Part shown: positions 8,739 through 18,392 of the stretch, piece after piece
Layout of the letters: every line of letters starts with the position of its first letter
How positions within the stretch are numbered: position 1 is the first letter of the stretch
DNA from: Anthracocystis setariae
Taxonomy: Eukaryota; Basidiomycota; Ustilaginomycetes; Ustilaginales; Ustilaginaceae
Direction: 5' to 3'
DNA: 64,000 bases
Assembly (NCBI GenBank): GCA_928724745.1
Contig: CAKMXJ010000039.1
Span: 1,116,001 to 1,180,000 of the forward strand
Program-made: the position numbers and the translations under genes
Notes under the pieces: generated by a model
Seen by the model: only the letters and a program-made list of their open reading frames with translations
Databases searched by the model: none
Told to the model about the DNA's origin: nothing

Positions 8739-11348
8739 CTACTCGGTTGTCAACTCATCCTCCTCGTCCTCCTCCTCCTCCTCAACTTGGCGGTGGTGGT
8801 ACGCTGTTGCATACCTGGCCTTCCTCTCGCTCAACGTGAGCGGAACAAACCTAGTCGCCAGCGCTGCGATCAGTGCCATGGCGCCGCCGAATCTCAACAC
8901 CCAAACCGTCCCTTCAGCTGGATTGCCCACCCCATTCCCGTCCCCATCTCCCAACGCTGCGTTGAACGCCAACGGTGCCAACTTGCCTATCTGATCTCCG
9001 AGAACGAGATGGATGTTACTCCTGCTTTGGTTGACCACCTTAAAGATGAGTGAAGCGATAATAGCGACCACGAACTGCGGAGCCACGATGGCGAGGTTAT
9101 GAATACCCAAAATCGTCCCCGCCCCACCACTTGCACCTTTCACTCCGCCCATATCCGAAATCGAATCGACCTCCACCTCCCCAAACTGCCTCCCTGCAAC
9201 CCCCACTCCATCCTCGGCACTCTCATCCGTCTCGCGACTCAAAGTGTGGGGAAGCGGTGCACACTCAACCAAACTCGCGCGGATTCTCGCCCTAGCGCCC
9301 CTCTCCCCACCCGCTGCAGGCGATGCCGGAGTATCGATATACTTGAACCCACCGCGACTTGGAGACACCACCCTGCCTACCTCTGCTTCCGGCCGCGAGA
9401 TCGACTGTCGAATGCTCGCGCGTCTCTGTTTGCTCACCCACCTCGCGCGCGTGCGCGTCGGCGACCAATGATCGCCTTCAAACTCGAACGGACTTGCACC
9501 ATCCTCGGCCTCGCGAACGAATTCACCCACCATCGCAAATGGCGCCCACGCCGCAATGCTCCAAGGAATTCCAACCAGCGCAATGACAATGGTAGCCTGG
9601 TGCACCGTCGAAGCCCAGGCGGTGCCAGCCAGCATGAGCGAGGCAAAGACGAGTGATGCGAGCGTCCAGAACGTTCGAAGCGTGATCCCACGCCTGAGCC
9701 CGCGAAGGATGCGTCGGGGGCGAGGCAGGTCATCGTCCCCCTCGGGGTCGTGGTGGTTGCGCGAGAGTGACTCCAAATCCGTTTGCGGGATAGCGAGCGT
9801 CAAATTCGGGGTAGAGTCGCCGTTGCTATCGTCTTGGTTTGGAACGGGTTTGCGTTTCTCCCCCGCCAAAGATAGATATGGGAACAATGCCGCGCTAGTC
9901 AGAGAGACGAGCGCAAACATGAGCATGGCAAACGATCCGCGCTCTGCGTCGTGATCCGAGCCCTTGCGCCCCTCCTTGGCCTCGTCCGAGTAGAATTTGG
10001 TGAATGATTCTCCATGCCCCTTGCTGCGCTTGATCTGGCGCTCGTACTCTGCAATCTGCAACACATAGGTGGTACTGTAGAAGAGGAAAGGGAACCACCC
10101 CATGAATGCAAACAGCTGCACTACACACACCCTCCGCACCGACCTTGGCAGCCGGCGAATGGCATGCCACACGTCGTCGACAGTCTCGCGCGCGACTCTC
10201 CGCCAAGAACCCCTACCTGCGCCGCGATCCGAAGGCTGCTCACTGATCGAGCCGATCGTGACGCTGACGCACGAGATCATGGCAAGCAGCGAGATCATGG
10301 CGAACCTGCGGAATTGGCCACCTCCCACCCAACGCAATCCCTTCCAGGACGCGAGATCCACCCAGCCACAGAGATAGCCAACGACATTGCCAGCGTGCGT
10401 CATTCGCCCCTGCCAAGCGTTGGCGACACTTTGCTGATCGGAGGGGGCGGTGTCGAGAATGAGGGCACGAGAGGCGGCTTGGAGGCCATTGAGGGCGAAG
10501 TCGAGGATCCAGAATGCTGCAACACTCAACCACTGGGTGGTGGAATGGACCAATTCGTGACGTCTGGGATCCCAGTCGCCTAAGCCGCCGCCGAGAATGT
10601 CGACAAGGGCCGTCGCGATTGGCACCGAGTACGCCAGCGTCACGGTCGAGAGGGTGAGAAGTGTGGCTGAGATGATCATATACTTGCGCCTCCTAAAGGA
10701 GGAGGTCGAATTATCGGAGAGCGACCCAATGACTGGTTGTGCAACGAGGCCTGAGAGCGGACCGGCTAGCCAGACTAGTGACGTGGACTGTTCTGAAAGC
10801 CCAAGGGAGAGCAAGTAAGGGGTACCATAGGCGAGCTCGAGCGTCCATGCAAGCTGTGCGCCCGCTAGGCTAATGGTCAATACTATCAGACCCAATCTTG
10901 TCAGCATGGGCAAGAATGTCACGCTGGGAATGATCTCGTCTACGCCGACACTTTGGCGACGGTAGAGACCGAACGTGTTACGTGCAGCGATCCATTCGGC
11001 GACGCCTCTGAGACTGCTTCTCGCTTGACCGGAGAAGCTAGCTGGAGCTTGGGCTTGGGCTTCTGCGGCTTGCATGGCTCTTCTTAGACGGAGATTGCGC
11101 GCATCTTCGGATTCGGTGCGCCAGAGGTGGAAGCCATTGCGTCTGCGGTGGTCCGTTGGGGCTGCGCCGCGGAGTGTGGAGCTTGGGAGTTGCTCCGAGA
11201 GGGCCGGGTTGTGGGGGGACTTGAGCAGATCGTCCAGGCTTGCAGGCGCTTCGGGCGTCTGTACGCGGATATCATTAGTTGTGGAGGTGGATTGTAGGGT
11301 TGACGTGCTGCTGCTTGAGGGATGTGGACGTAAAGGTGAGGAGCTCAT
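8739..11348 (-). CDS. SUT-type sugar:proton symporter (MFS/GPH, alpha-glucoside or sucrose permease-like)
   Basis: This is an intronless gene of 869 residues starting at the ATG at 11348. After a polar N-terminus of about 150 residues come 12 predicted membrane segments. Typical features of the sucrose/alpha-glucoside transporter family (fission yeast Sut1, plant SUTs) are the first-helix motif WTLELAYGTPYLLSLGL, AGPLSGLVAQPVIG, and the loop GSLSDNSTSSFRRRK, the family version of the MFS SDRxxSRxGRRR motif. A long cytosolic loop rich in charged residues separates the later helices, and the C-terminus ends in a Glu/Asp-rich tail. The likely role is proton-coupled uptake of a disaccharide at the plasma membrane. 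The exact sugar cannot be read from the sequence. It is not the hexose-transporter (HXT) type. Confidence 0.85.
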   Translation of the reverse strand: MSSSPLRPHPSSSSTSTLQSTSTTNDIRVQTPEAPASLDDLLKSPHNPALSEQLPSSTLRGAAPTDHRRRNGFHLWRTESEDARNLRLRRAMQAAEAQAQAPASFSGQARSSLRGVAEWIAARNTFGLYRRQSVGVDEIIPSVTFLPMLTRLGLIVLTISLAGAQLAWTLELAYGTPYLLSLGLSEQSTSLVWLAGPLSGLVAQPVIGSLSDNSTSSFRRRKYMIISATLLTLSTVTLAYSVPIATALVDILGGGLGDWDPRRHELVHSTTQWLSVAAFWILDFALNGLQAASRALILDTAPSDQQSVANAWQGRMTHAGNVVGYLCGWVDLASWKGLRWVGGGQFRRFAMISLLAMISCVSVTIGSISEQPSDRGAGRGSWRRVARETVDDVWHAIRRLPRSVRRVCVVQLFAFMGWFPFLFYSTTYVLQIAEYERQIKRSKGHGESFTKFYSDEAKEGRKGSDHDAERGSFAMLMFALVSLTSAALFPYLSLAGEKRKPVPNQDDSNGDSTPNLTLAIPQTDLESLSRNHHDPEGDDDLPRPRRILRGLRRGITLRTFWTLASLVFASLMLAGTAWASTVHQATIVIALVGIPWSIAAWAPFAMVGEFVREAEDGASPFEFEGDHWSPTRTRARWVSKQRRASIRQSISRPEAEVGRVVSPSRGGFKYIDTPASPAAGGERGARARIRASLVECAPLPHTLSRETDESAEDGVGVAGRQFGEVEVDSISDMGGVKGASGGAGTILGIHNLAIVAPQFVVAIIASLIFKVVNQSRSNIHLVLGDQIGKLAPLAFNAALGDGDGNGVGNPAEGTVWVLRFGGAMALIAALATRFVPLTLSERKARYATAYHHRQVEEEEEDEEDELTTE

Positions 11349-12011
11349 GTTGAAGTATGGAGGTTAACGGTCGCAGGGCTAGATGATGACAGAACCGGTT
11401 CCTGGCCTATGCTGCGAGCGGAAATGGAAGGTCAAATATAAGCCATGTTGGGGCTGAAGTACGGTTGGGACGAATGAACTAGGAAGACGGATTAGCACTG
11501 ATGTGGTAGGAAAGTGTATGCGCTTGGCCCTTGAATCGACCAGCGTGTCAAGGGCTTGGATGATTGTCCAGCTGGTAAGACAGAGCTTTGTTGCCAGTAG
11601 CGAAACTAGCGTCTCGGCTTATACGGTGATGCACAAGGCTCAGCAGGTGTTGCTGCTGATATCTGTGATGAAAGTGACTGGCAGCCAACATGACAGGATT
11701 GCGTTGTTACTGACATATGTACTACTCTGTATATATATATAGGACACCTGAACTGCAGGGTTCGACGTCACTCAGCTTCGATTTAAGCAAAAAATAATGT
11801 TAGGCCATCTCTTCTTTCCTGTTATACGAATATTCGGAACTCGGTTGGATTTGTTGCTCAGACTTGAATTTGGCTTTGCTTCTTCTCGTTGTGTCCTTAC
11901 CCGCATCCTCTCCCTATCCTTCATCTACCAACCTGTGGTTTCGTCTATACCCATCTTACGAGCCCATCGCATCAACCATAGACAGTTCAGGTGCGAGTGC
12001 ATCCAGCAGTG
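11349..12011. other. Divergent intergenic region, transporter / SNU114
   Basis: This is the common upstream region of the transporter (-) and SNU114 (+). A TATATATATATAG stretch occurs near 11730-11741, and the leader of SNU114 is pyrimidine-rich. No coding sequence was seen. Confidence 0.5.
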
Positions 12012-14999
12012 ATGGACGACTACGACGAGTTCGGAAACTATATCGGTCCTCTGTCCGACTCGGAGCTTGGATCAGAGGATGAGTACGCTCAGCAGCAAGA
12101 CGATGATCTGCCGCCACCGCTCGAGGAAGCCGCACCACTCGAAGGATATGATGACGATGACAACGACCAAATACTGTCCAACATGCAGGTGGATGAGGAC
12201 GGCAATATCGTACCCCAACATGCTTTGATACGAGTCGATGAGGGTCCCTCCAATGCAGTGGTCTTGCACGAGGACAAACAGTACTATCCTTCCGCATCTG
12301 AGGTGTACGGCGAAGATGTCGAGACGATGGTGCAAGAGGAAGATGCACAGCCGCTTTCGGTGCCGATTGTGGAGCCAGTCAAAGTTCGCAGGTTTGCAGT
12401 GCAAGAGGAAGGCCTACCCGAGACACGATTCGAGAGGAGTTTCATGACCAGTCTGATGGGATTCCCTGACATGGTGCGCAACGTGGCAGTAGTAGGCCAC
12501 TTACATCACGGAAAGACGAGCTTGCTAGATGCTCTCGTGTATGAAACGCACAAATTGGAGCACGATGTCGACAACCACCTCCGCTATACCGATTCGCATC
12601 TGCTCGAACGAGACAGAGGCATCTCGATCAAATCGGCCCCTCTCTCGCTCGTCCTTCAAGGCACCAAGCGCAAGTCGTACCTACTCAACCTGATCGACAC
12701 ACCAGGTCATACCAATTTCCAGGACGAAGTCGCCTCGGCATGTCGTCTCGCCGATGGTGTTGTTCTCGTCGTCGACGTGGTCGAAGGCGTCATGTGCAAC
12801 ACGCACCAAATCATTCGCCACTGCATCCGTCAATCGCTCCCCATCACTCTCGTTCTCAACAAGATCGACCGCCTCATCCTTGAACTACGTCTGCCTCCAA
12901 ACGAAGCCTACTACAAGATCCGACACGCGATTCAAGAGGTCAACAACTGCATCGCCTCGTTCGACGCCAACCCTGCGCTTCAGCTCGGGCCCGAGCGTGG
13001 CAATGTGGCTTTCGCAAGCACTCAGATGGGTTGGTGCTTCACATTGAGGAGCTTCGCCAAGCTGTACGCCGAGACGTACGGTGCTGCTGTCGATGTCGAT
13101 GCTTTTGCGCAGAGGTTGTGGGGGAATATCTACTACAATGCCGAGTCGAGGAACTTTTCTCGCAAAGCACCCGATGCAGAGGCGAAGAGGAGTTTCGTGC
13201 ATTTCATCCTCGAGCCGCTGTACAAGATCTACTCGGCGGTGCTGTCGTCAGATCCAGACACGTTGAAAAAGACGCTGACGGGGATGGGCATTCACCTCAA
13301 GCCAGCAGTGTACAAGATCGATGTGCGACCTCTGCTCAAGATCGTTCTCACCCAGTTCTTCGGCCCTTCGCAAGGGTTTGTGGATCTGGTGGTGGACAAC
13401 GTTCCTTCGCCCAAGGAGGCTGCTGTGGCGAGACTCGCCAAGTGCTACACGGGTCCAGCGACGGGTGCGATCTATGATGCCATGGCGACGTGTGACGCCG
13501 ATGGACCGCTGGTGATCCAAGTGACGAAGCTGTATCAGACGATCGATGCGCTTGAGTTTCGCGCGTTTGGGCGTGTCATGGCCGGTACTGCGCGCCCAGG
13601 TGCACGCGTCAAGGTGCTCGGCGAAGGCTTCTCACAGGACGACGAAGAGGATATGGTGCTCGCCACGATCGAAGCCACCGAGATCAACGAAACGCGCTAC
13701 GCTGTCCCCACGGACGGCGTCCCTGCGGGCAATTGGGTGCTCCTCTCCGGCGTGGACGCCTCGCTCTCCAAAACCGGCACCGTCGTCGCAGCCACGCTCG
13801 ACACGGACGAAGTACACATCTTTGCGCCGATCGAACACATGACGCAGTCGGTGCTCAAGGTGTCTGTGGAACCGCTCAACCCTTCCGAGCTGCCCAAGAT
13901 GCTGGATGGTCTGCGCAAGATCAACAAGTCGTATCCGTTGGCGGTGACCAAGGTGGAGGAATCGGGCGAACATGTTGTTATGGGCACGGGCGAGTTGTAT
14001 TTGGATTGTGTGCTGCATGATTTGCGCGTGTTGTTCTCCGAGATCGAGATCCGCGTTTCGGATCCTGTGGTTCGGTTCTGCGAGACGGTGGTCGAGACGT
14101 CGGCGGTCAAGTGTTACGCGAGTACGCCGAACAAGAAGAACAAGCTCACCATTATCTGCGAGCCGCTCGAGAAGGGGTTGGCTGAAGACATCGAGAGCGG
14201 CGTGGTGGATATCAAGATGGCGCCAAGGCAGTTGGGCAAGGTGCTGCAGGACAAGTATGGATGGGATTTGTTGGCTTCGCGTAGTGTGTGGGCGTTTGGA
14301 CCGGACGAGCGTGGCGCAAATGTGCTTGTCGATGACACGCTGCCGAGCGAGGTGGATAAGAAGTTGCTGTATTCGGTCAAGCAGAGTATTGCGCAGGGGT
14401 TCCAGTGGGGATGTCGAGAGGGTCCGCTTGCGGATGAGCCGATCCGCAATGTCAAGTTCCGCATTCTCGATGCCGAGTTGGCACAAGAACCCATTCATAG
14501 GGGAGGCGGGCAGATCATCCCCACGGCACGTCGAGCTTGCTATGCTGCCTTCCTCCTGGCCACTCCCAGGCTGATGGAACCTATCTACTCGATCGAGATC
14601 CAGACGCCTGCCGAATGCATTGCGGTGATCTATACGATTCTCGCGAAACGAAGAGGACATGTGGTCAAGGACGCACCCAAGCCGGGATCTACATTGTATA
14701 CGGTGCAGGCGTATGTGCCCGTGATCGACGCCAATGGGTTCGAGACCGATCTCAGGATCGCTACAAAGGGCGCTGCGTTTTGTCTGATGATGTTCAGTCA
14801 TTGGAGTATCGTCCCTGGTGATCCTAGGGATGCAGGGGTGAAGTTGAGACCGTTGGAACCGGCAAGTGCGTTGGCGTTGGCAAAGGATTTCGTGACAAAG
14901 ACGAGGAGGAGGAAAGGGTTGCCCGAGGGCGTGGCCGTCGCGAGTTATTTGGATGCAGAGATGACAGTGGCGCTCGCTCAGGCTGGAATCGATATGTGA
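12012..14999 (+). CDS. SNU114: U5 snRNP GTPase SNU114 (EFTUD2)
   Basis: The gene is a single exon of 995 residues (human EFTUD2 972, yeast Snu114 1008). The start ATG at 12012 gives the conserved opening MDDYDEFGNYIGP. An acidic N-terminal region is followed by an EF-2-like fold. G1 is GHLHHGKTS, G3 is DTPGH, G4 is NKID, and the switch region is RDRGISIKS-like. EF-G domains II to V follow, with GELYLDCVLHDLR in domain III/IV and the C-terminal AYVPVIDANGFETDLR. Snu114 controls U4/U6 unwinding and spliceosome disassembly together with Brr2 and Prp8. It converges with GRX5, with 233 bp between the stops. Confidence 0.97.
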   Translation: MDDYDEFGNYIGPLSDSELGSEDEYAQQQDDDLPPPLEEAAPLEGYDDDDNDQILSNMQVDEDGNIVPQHALIRVDEGPSNAVVLHEDKQYYPSASEVYGEDVETMVQEEDAQPLSVPIVEPVKVRRFAVQEEGLPETRFERSFMTSLMGFPDMVRNVAVVGHLHHGKTSLLDALVYETHKLEHDVDNHLRYTDSHLLERDRGISIKSAPLSLVLQGTKRKSYLLNLIDTPGHTNFQDEVASACRLADGVVLVVDVVEGVMCNTHQIIRHCIRQSLPITLVLNKIDRLILELRLPPNEAYYKIRHAIQEVNNCIASFDANPALQLGPERGNVAFASTQMGWCFTLRSFAKLYAETYGAAVDVDAFAQRLWGNIYYNAESRNFSRKAPDAEAKRSFVHFILEPLYKIYSAVLSSDPDTLKKTLTGMGIHLKPAVYKIDVRPLLKIVLTQFFGPSQGFVDLVVDNVPSPKEAAVARLAKCYTGPATGAIYDAMATCDADGPLVIQVTKLYQTIDALEFRAFGRVMAGTARPGARVKVLGEGFSQDDEEDMVLATIEATEINETRYAVPTDGVPAGNWVLLSGVDASLSKTGTVVAATLDTDEVHIFAPIEHMTQSVLKVSVEPLNPSELPKMLDGLRKINKSYPLAVTKVEESGEHVVMGTGELYLDCVLHDLRVLFSEIEIRVSDPVVRFCETVVETSAVKCYASTPNKKNKLTIICEPLEKGLAEDIESGVVDIKMAPRQLGKVLQDKYGWDLLASRSVWAFGPDERGANVLVDDTLPSEVDKKLLYSVKQSIAQGFQWGCREGPLADEPIRNVKFRILDAELAQEPIHRGGGQIIPTARRACYAAFLLATPRLMEPIYSIEIQTPAECIAVIYTILAKRRGHVVKDAPKPGSTLYTVQAYVPVIDANGFETDLRIATKGAAFCLMMFSHWSIVPGDPRDAGVKLRPLEPASALALAKDFVTKTRRRKGLPEGVAVASYLDAEMTVALAQAGIDM

Positions 15000-15232
15000 G
15001 CTGGTCGCAATCCAAGCTCAGCCTTTTAAATGCGAAACGTAGCGTTGTGTGTGGCGATCACTTGCGCTTCCACGCAAGAAGACGCAGAGACCGATTGAGA
15101 AATGGCATCTTGGCATCCAACACAAAACACAACCAATCGCACACATAAACAGTTGCCTAAACTAGGTGCAACATAATGATTGACGAATGGGGATCCTACC
15201 GAGATGCTGCTATTCAACGACTAAGACGCATT

Positions 15233-15872
15233 CTAAGACTGAGCGGAAGCATTTTTGTTCTCCTCGAGAGGCAAAAGCAAATTATGCTTGAGCAGCAACT
15301 CCTCCAACTCACCACTCTGGTGCATGTTGATCATGATATCGCAACCGCCGACGAACTCTCCATCGACGTACACCTGTGGGATAGTGGGCCAGTCGCTGTA
15401 CTCCTTGATCCCCTCCCTAAGTTGCTGATCTTCGAGGCAATTAAAGGTCTTGAGCAATTCTGGTTTGACTCCCTGCACCTGCATGACTTGAATGACCGCA
15501 CGCGAGAAGCCACACATGGGTTGATCTGGCGTACCCTTCATGAAGATGACCAGCGGGTTGGATTTAACGGCGCCGTCGATCTTTTGACGTGCTTCGGTGC
15601 TGAGCAGACGGTTGAAGGTGAGTGCAGCGACTGAAAGGTTGGTGCGCGTAGGGTTGGTGAGGATGGATGCTCGTGAAGATACTCCGCGCTACAAAGGTCG
15701 ATCAAAAAAGGCCAGGTAGGGATGCCACCACGAAAAGCAGCAGTTGCATAGCAAAAAAACGAGCACAAGGTCCAGGTCAGTAACTCCACAATTGAATTGA
15801 ACTCGGATGCAATTATGCTGATGACAAAGCACTTACAAGCATCCCGAAACTCTGTCTCATAAGCGTCGACAT
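15233..15872 (-). CDS. GRX5: Mitochondrial monothiol glutaredoxin (GRX5)
   Basis: Two minus-strand exons, 15872-15837 and 15688-15233, join in phase 0 to 163 residues. The N-terminus is basic and Ser/Thr-rich with no acid residues in its first 45 positions, as expected of a mitochondrial presequence. Then comes the monothiol glutaredoxin core: [14 protein letters not shown] with the single active Cys at about residue 71, [19 protein letters not shown], and LLLKHNLL near the end. Grx5 binds and passes on Fe-S clusters in the mitochondrial matrix. The intron has a GTAAGT donor and TTTGTAG acceptor. Confidence 0.93.
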
Positions 15873-16513
15873 GATTCCAGTGGCGAGTCCAAAACGTGTG
15901 GATGGTGGTAAAGAATCAAGAGCACAACAAGCAAACACGCTAAGCAAACCTCTAGTTTTGCCCAGACAAGAGTCTCAAAATTCCCAGTGTGGAGGCGATT
16001 TCCACCGCTTTCTTCCGTCTCCCTATGAATCCGCCGCGCCCGATCGATCCCATTACTAAGCTAAATCAATCTTGGGCCTCTGTGCCACAATCGCAAATCT
16101 ACTGGCCATCACTTCCTGTCTCTACCAACATCATAGACAAAACTTCGATCACAATTTAAACACACAGACAACACACAGCTATTTGAATATTGTGAGGCAC
16201 GCAAAGATCGATTCCAAAAGCATTGATTGGGTCGCTACGGAACGGGCAGAGAACAAAGCTCGAAACTATTTTTTTTGGGGTTTTTGTGAAGGAAGATATC
16301 GAACTCGGAGCATGGAGTGGGAACGAAACAGTTCTGGTCAAGAGAGCATCAACGAAAATACGCGGGCACTAACGAAAAGACCTTTTGGGATGCTTAGGCT
16401 CGGCCTAGCGGAAAACAACAATACGAGTACAGAGAAGCAGAGCTAGGGTATAATAGACACCAGAGATGGTAACTCTCGACGACACCTTTGGCATGAAGCG
16501 ACAATTGTTCAAG
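15873..16513. other. Intergenic region between GRX5 and the bZIP gene
   Basis: This stretch holds the GRX5 promoter and the 3' region of the bZIP gene; both genes lie on the minus strand. No coding potential or clear element was seen. Confidence 0.5.
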
Positions 16514-18274
16514 CTAAGGTGCGACGAGAGCTCGGGCATCGTCCCTTTCCTTCTCGGCAAGCTCGCATCGGCGCTTCCAAGATTCGACCTCGCTGGTCAG
16601 CGACTCGATCTTCTCGTGCAGCAGTCGGAGCTCTTCAGCCTTTCGGTGACGAGAACGACGAGCAGCAAGAGTGTTGCTGAGACGCTTAGCGACACGAGGG
16701 TCCTTCTCACGTCGGATAGCAGCCTCCTCCTCGGCAAATTCGTCCACCTCGGGAGCAGTGTCACGTCGAGAGGTGGCCGAGACCGTGTAGTAGGTTCGCT
16801 TCTGGATGGGAGCGTCCAGGGGGAGGAGGTCAGTGGTGTCGAGTCGTCGCTTGGTACCTCGGGACTCGGTCTTGTTGGAAGACGTAGAGTTCTGTCGGTC
16901 CAGAGCGGGCGTGCTCGGTGAAGCCTCAGTGGCAGCCGGAGTGGGTGCCGGAGCAACGGGGGCGGGGGCAGGCACCTTTGCCGCAGTAGGAGCAGGCAGG
17001 CTGGTGAATGCCAGGGGCGAAGCCGTCAGGGCAGAGGCTGCTGCGAGGGCAGGTTCACTGGTGCTGACGGCAACGCTGGCAGTAGCCGAAGAGTTGGACA
17101 GAGCAGCGCTGCTGAGGGCCCGTAGCAGGGTGTAAGCCGGGTCCTCAGTGGAGGCGGCACCTGCGGCAGGCTGGCTCAGCTTGCTGAAGGCCATCTCAAC
17201 GGGAAGCTTGGCAGATTTTGCCTCGGGGAAGAGGGTGAAGTCGGAGCCCATTTCGGGAGCACCAAAGTCACCAACAGCGGATGAGCTGAACTCGTTGTGC
17301 GACAGCTCGAGAGGGCTGACGTTGGACGAGGCGTAACCATCCTGAGGCGGGAAGAGGGGAGCGCCGGCAATGCCGGGCACAACGAGATCGTCGTCGTAGT
17401 TGAGGAGCGGGCTAGGGCCGCAAGAGTCAATCTCGAACGACATCGAGTCAGTCAAGGCAGGCGAGGGATCAGTCCAGTCTGGTGAAGAGAGGAAGTCCTC
17501 GTGACCTTGGGCCTGGAATCCGTGTCCGATCCACGAAGGGTCGTCGGCAGACATGGGGTTGAGACCGAGCGCGGCGTTGAAACCGGCGGAATCGATCTTG
17601 TGAGAGTCCATGAGACGTGCCTCGAAAGGCAGCGTCGGGACCGAACCATCAGACGAGGGCATCGTGGCGTTGAGCTGAGCGATGAGCTGTTGATAGTATC
17701 GGATCTGTTCTAGACGTTGCTTCTGAGCTGGAGTCAAAGGGTTGACGTTGGCAGCAGAAGTGGAAGACAGAGTGTGACGACGACCAGCGGTGGCAGCTAG
17801 TGCGGAAGCGACAGCAGCGGGAGTGATACTGGGCACTCGGGCAAACGTGGGCTGGGAAGACGTTGGAGTCTTGTTCGAGGAAGAGGCGGGACGGATAGCA
17901 GCTAAGGTGCACTGCAACTGCTGAAGCAAGTTAGCTTGAGCGGACGTAGACGATGGATTCGAAATGGCGGCTTCTAGGTGGGCGCGCAGAGAGATCGGGG
18001 TGGTATTATTCAAAAAAGGGGAGGACGAGGAAGACCTGTTATCGTTGGTCGGGCGGTGGACAGTGTTCAAAAAGGGTGCGGAGGCACTGGGACTGGGTAG
18101 CTTGTTGGAGACTTTGGGATTGTTGTTGGCCGTTGAGAGGCTTGCACTGGGTGTTGGGGACAACCATGATGGCGTGTTGTAAGACAGCTGATTGTTAGCT
18201 GTCGAGGTGAAGTTCGTGTTGTTGGTCAAAGAAGACAACGTAGAAATCAACCCGGACGGGAGATTAAGCGACAA
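16514..18274 (-). CDS. Gcn4/CPC1-like bZIP transcription factor (start unresolved)
   Basis: The C-terminal end holds a bZIP domain: KDPRVAKRLSNTLAARRSR, where the NTLAARRSR basic core is that of Gcn4/CPC1 (NTEAARRSR), followed by a leucine-zipper heptad and the stop at 16514. The rest is Ser/Thr/Pro/Ala-rich with acidic patches, as in activators of amino-acid biosynthesis genes. The 5' end is a puzzle. The frame is open without any stop from about 18463, but the first in-frame ATG is at 17662, which would give 382 residues. The stretch 17663-17780 has good fungal codon use (coding LTPAQKQRLEQIRYYQQ), so translation probably begins upstream. It could do so at a non-AUG codon (for example TTG 18274, with A at -3) or from an unseen 5' exon; CTAAC...CAG acceptor-like sites occur at 18429 and 18304. 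The coordinates given use TTG 18274. Confidence 0.75.
   Translation of the reverse strand: MSLNLPSGLISTLSSLTNNTNFTSTANNQLSYNTPSWLSPTPSASLSTANNNPKVSNKLPSPSASAPFLNTVHRPTNDNRSSSSSPFLNNTTPISLRAHLEAAISNPSSTSAQANLLQQLQCTLAAIRPASSSNKTPTSSQPTFARVPSITPAAVASALAATAGRRHTLSSTSAANVNPLTPAQKQRLEQIRYYQQLIAQLNATMPSSDGSVPTLPFEARLMDSHKIDSAGFNAALGLNPMSADDPSWIGHGFQAQGHEDFLSSPDWTDPSPALTDSMSFEIDSCGPSPLLNYDDDLVVPGIAGAPLFPPQDGYASSNVSPLELSHNEFSSSAVGDFGAPEMGSDFTLFPEAKSAKLPVEMAFSKLSQPAAGAASTEDPAYTLLRALSSAALSNSSATASVAVSTSEPALAAASALTASPLAFTSLPAPTAAKVPAPAPVAPAPTPAATEASPSTPALDRQNSTSSNKTESRGTKRRLDTTDLLPLDAPIQKRTYYTVSATSRRDTAPEVDEFAEEEAAIRREKDPRVAKRLSNTLAARRSRHRKAEELRLLHEKIESLTSEVESWKRRCELAEKERDDARALVAP
18039..18167 (-). promoter_or_regulatory. 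Out-of-frame 42-codon AUG reading frame in the bZIP 5' part (uORF candidate)
   Basis: ATG at 18167 opens a 42-codon frame ending at TAA 18041-18039, in a different frame from the bZIP. It is a true uORF only if translation of the main protein begins at the ATG at 17662. If the longer N-terminus is used, it is simply an internal alternative frame. Confidence 0.4.
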
Positions 18275-18380
18275 TTTGGTGGTGGTGGAGGGGGAGAGGG
18301 GCTGTAACGGTGAGGTTAGAGAGTCAGTCCTTTCTTCGTTAAACGAGAAAGAATCGGGCGCGTCTAGACGGGGAGTCCGT

Positions 18381-18392
18381 TTAGAAGAACAT
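18381..18392 (-). promoter_or_regulatory. Three-codon uORF (Met-Phe-Phe-stop) upstream of the bZIP gene
   Basis: ATG TTC TTC TAA lies at 18392-18381 with A at -3 (CACC ATG). It is the only ATG in any frame between 18837 and 18167 on the minus strand. Very short uORFs are the hallmark of Gcn4-type translational control, in which reinitiation depends on eIF2 phosphorylation. Function here is inferred. Confidence 0.55.

Noticed and set aside
13632..14801. 389-codon minus-strand frame opposite SNU114
   Set aside because: It is a shadow of the GC-rich SNU114 codons and has no protein character.
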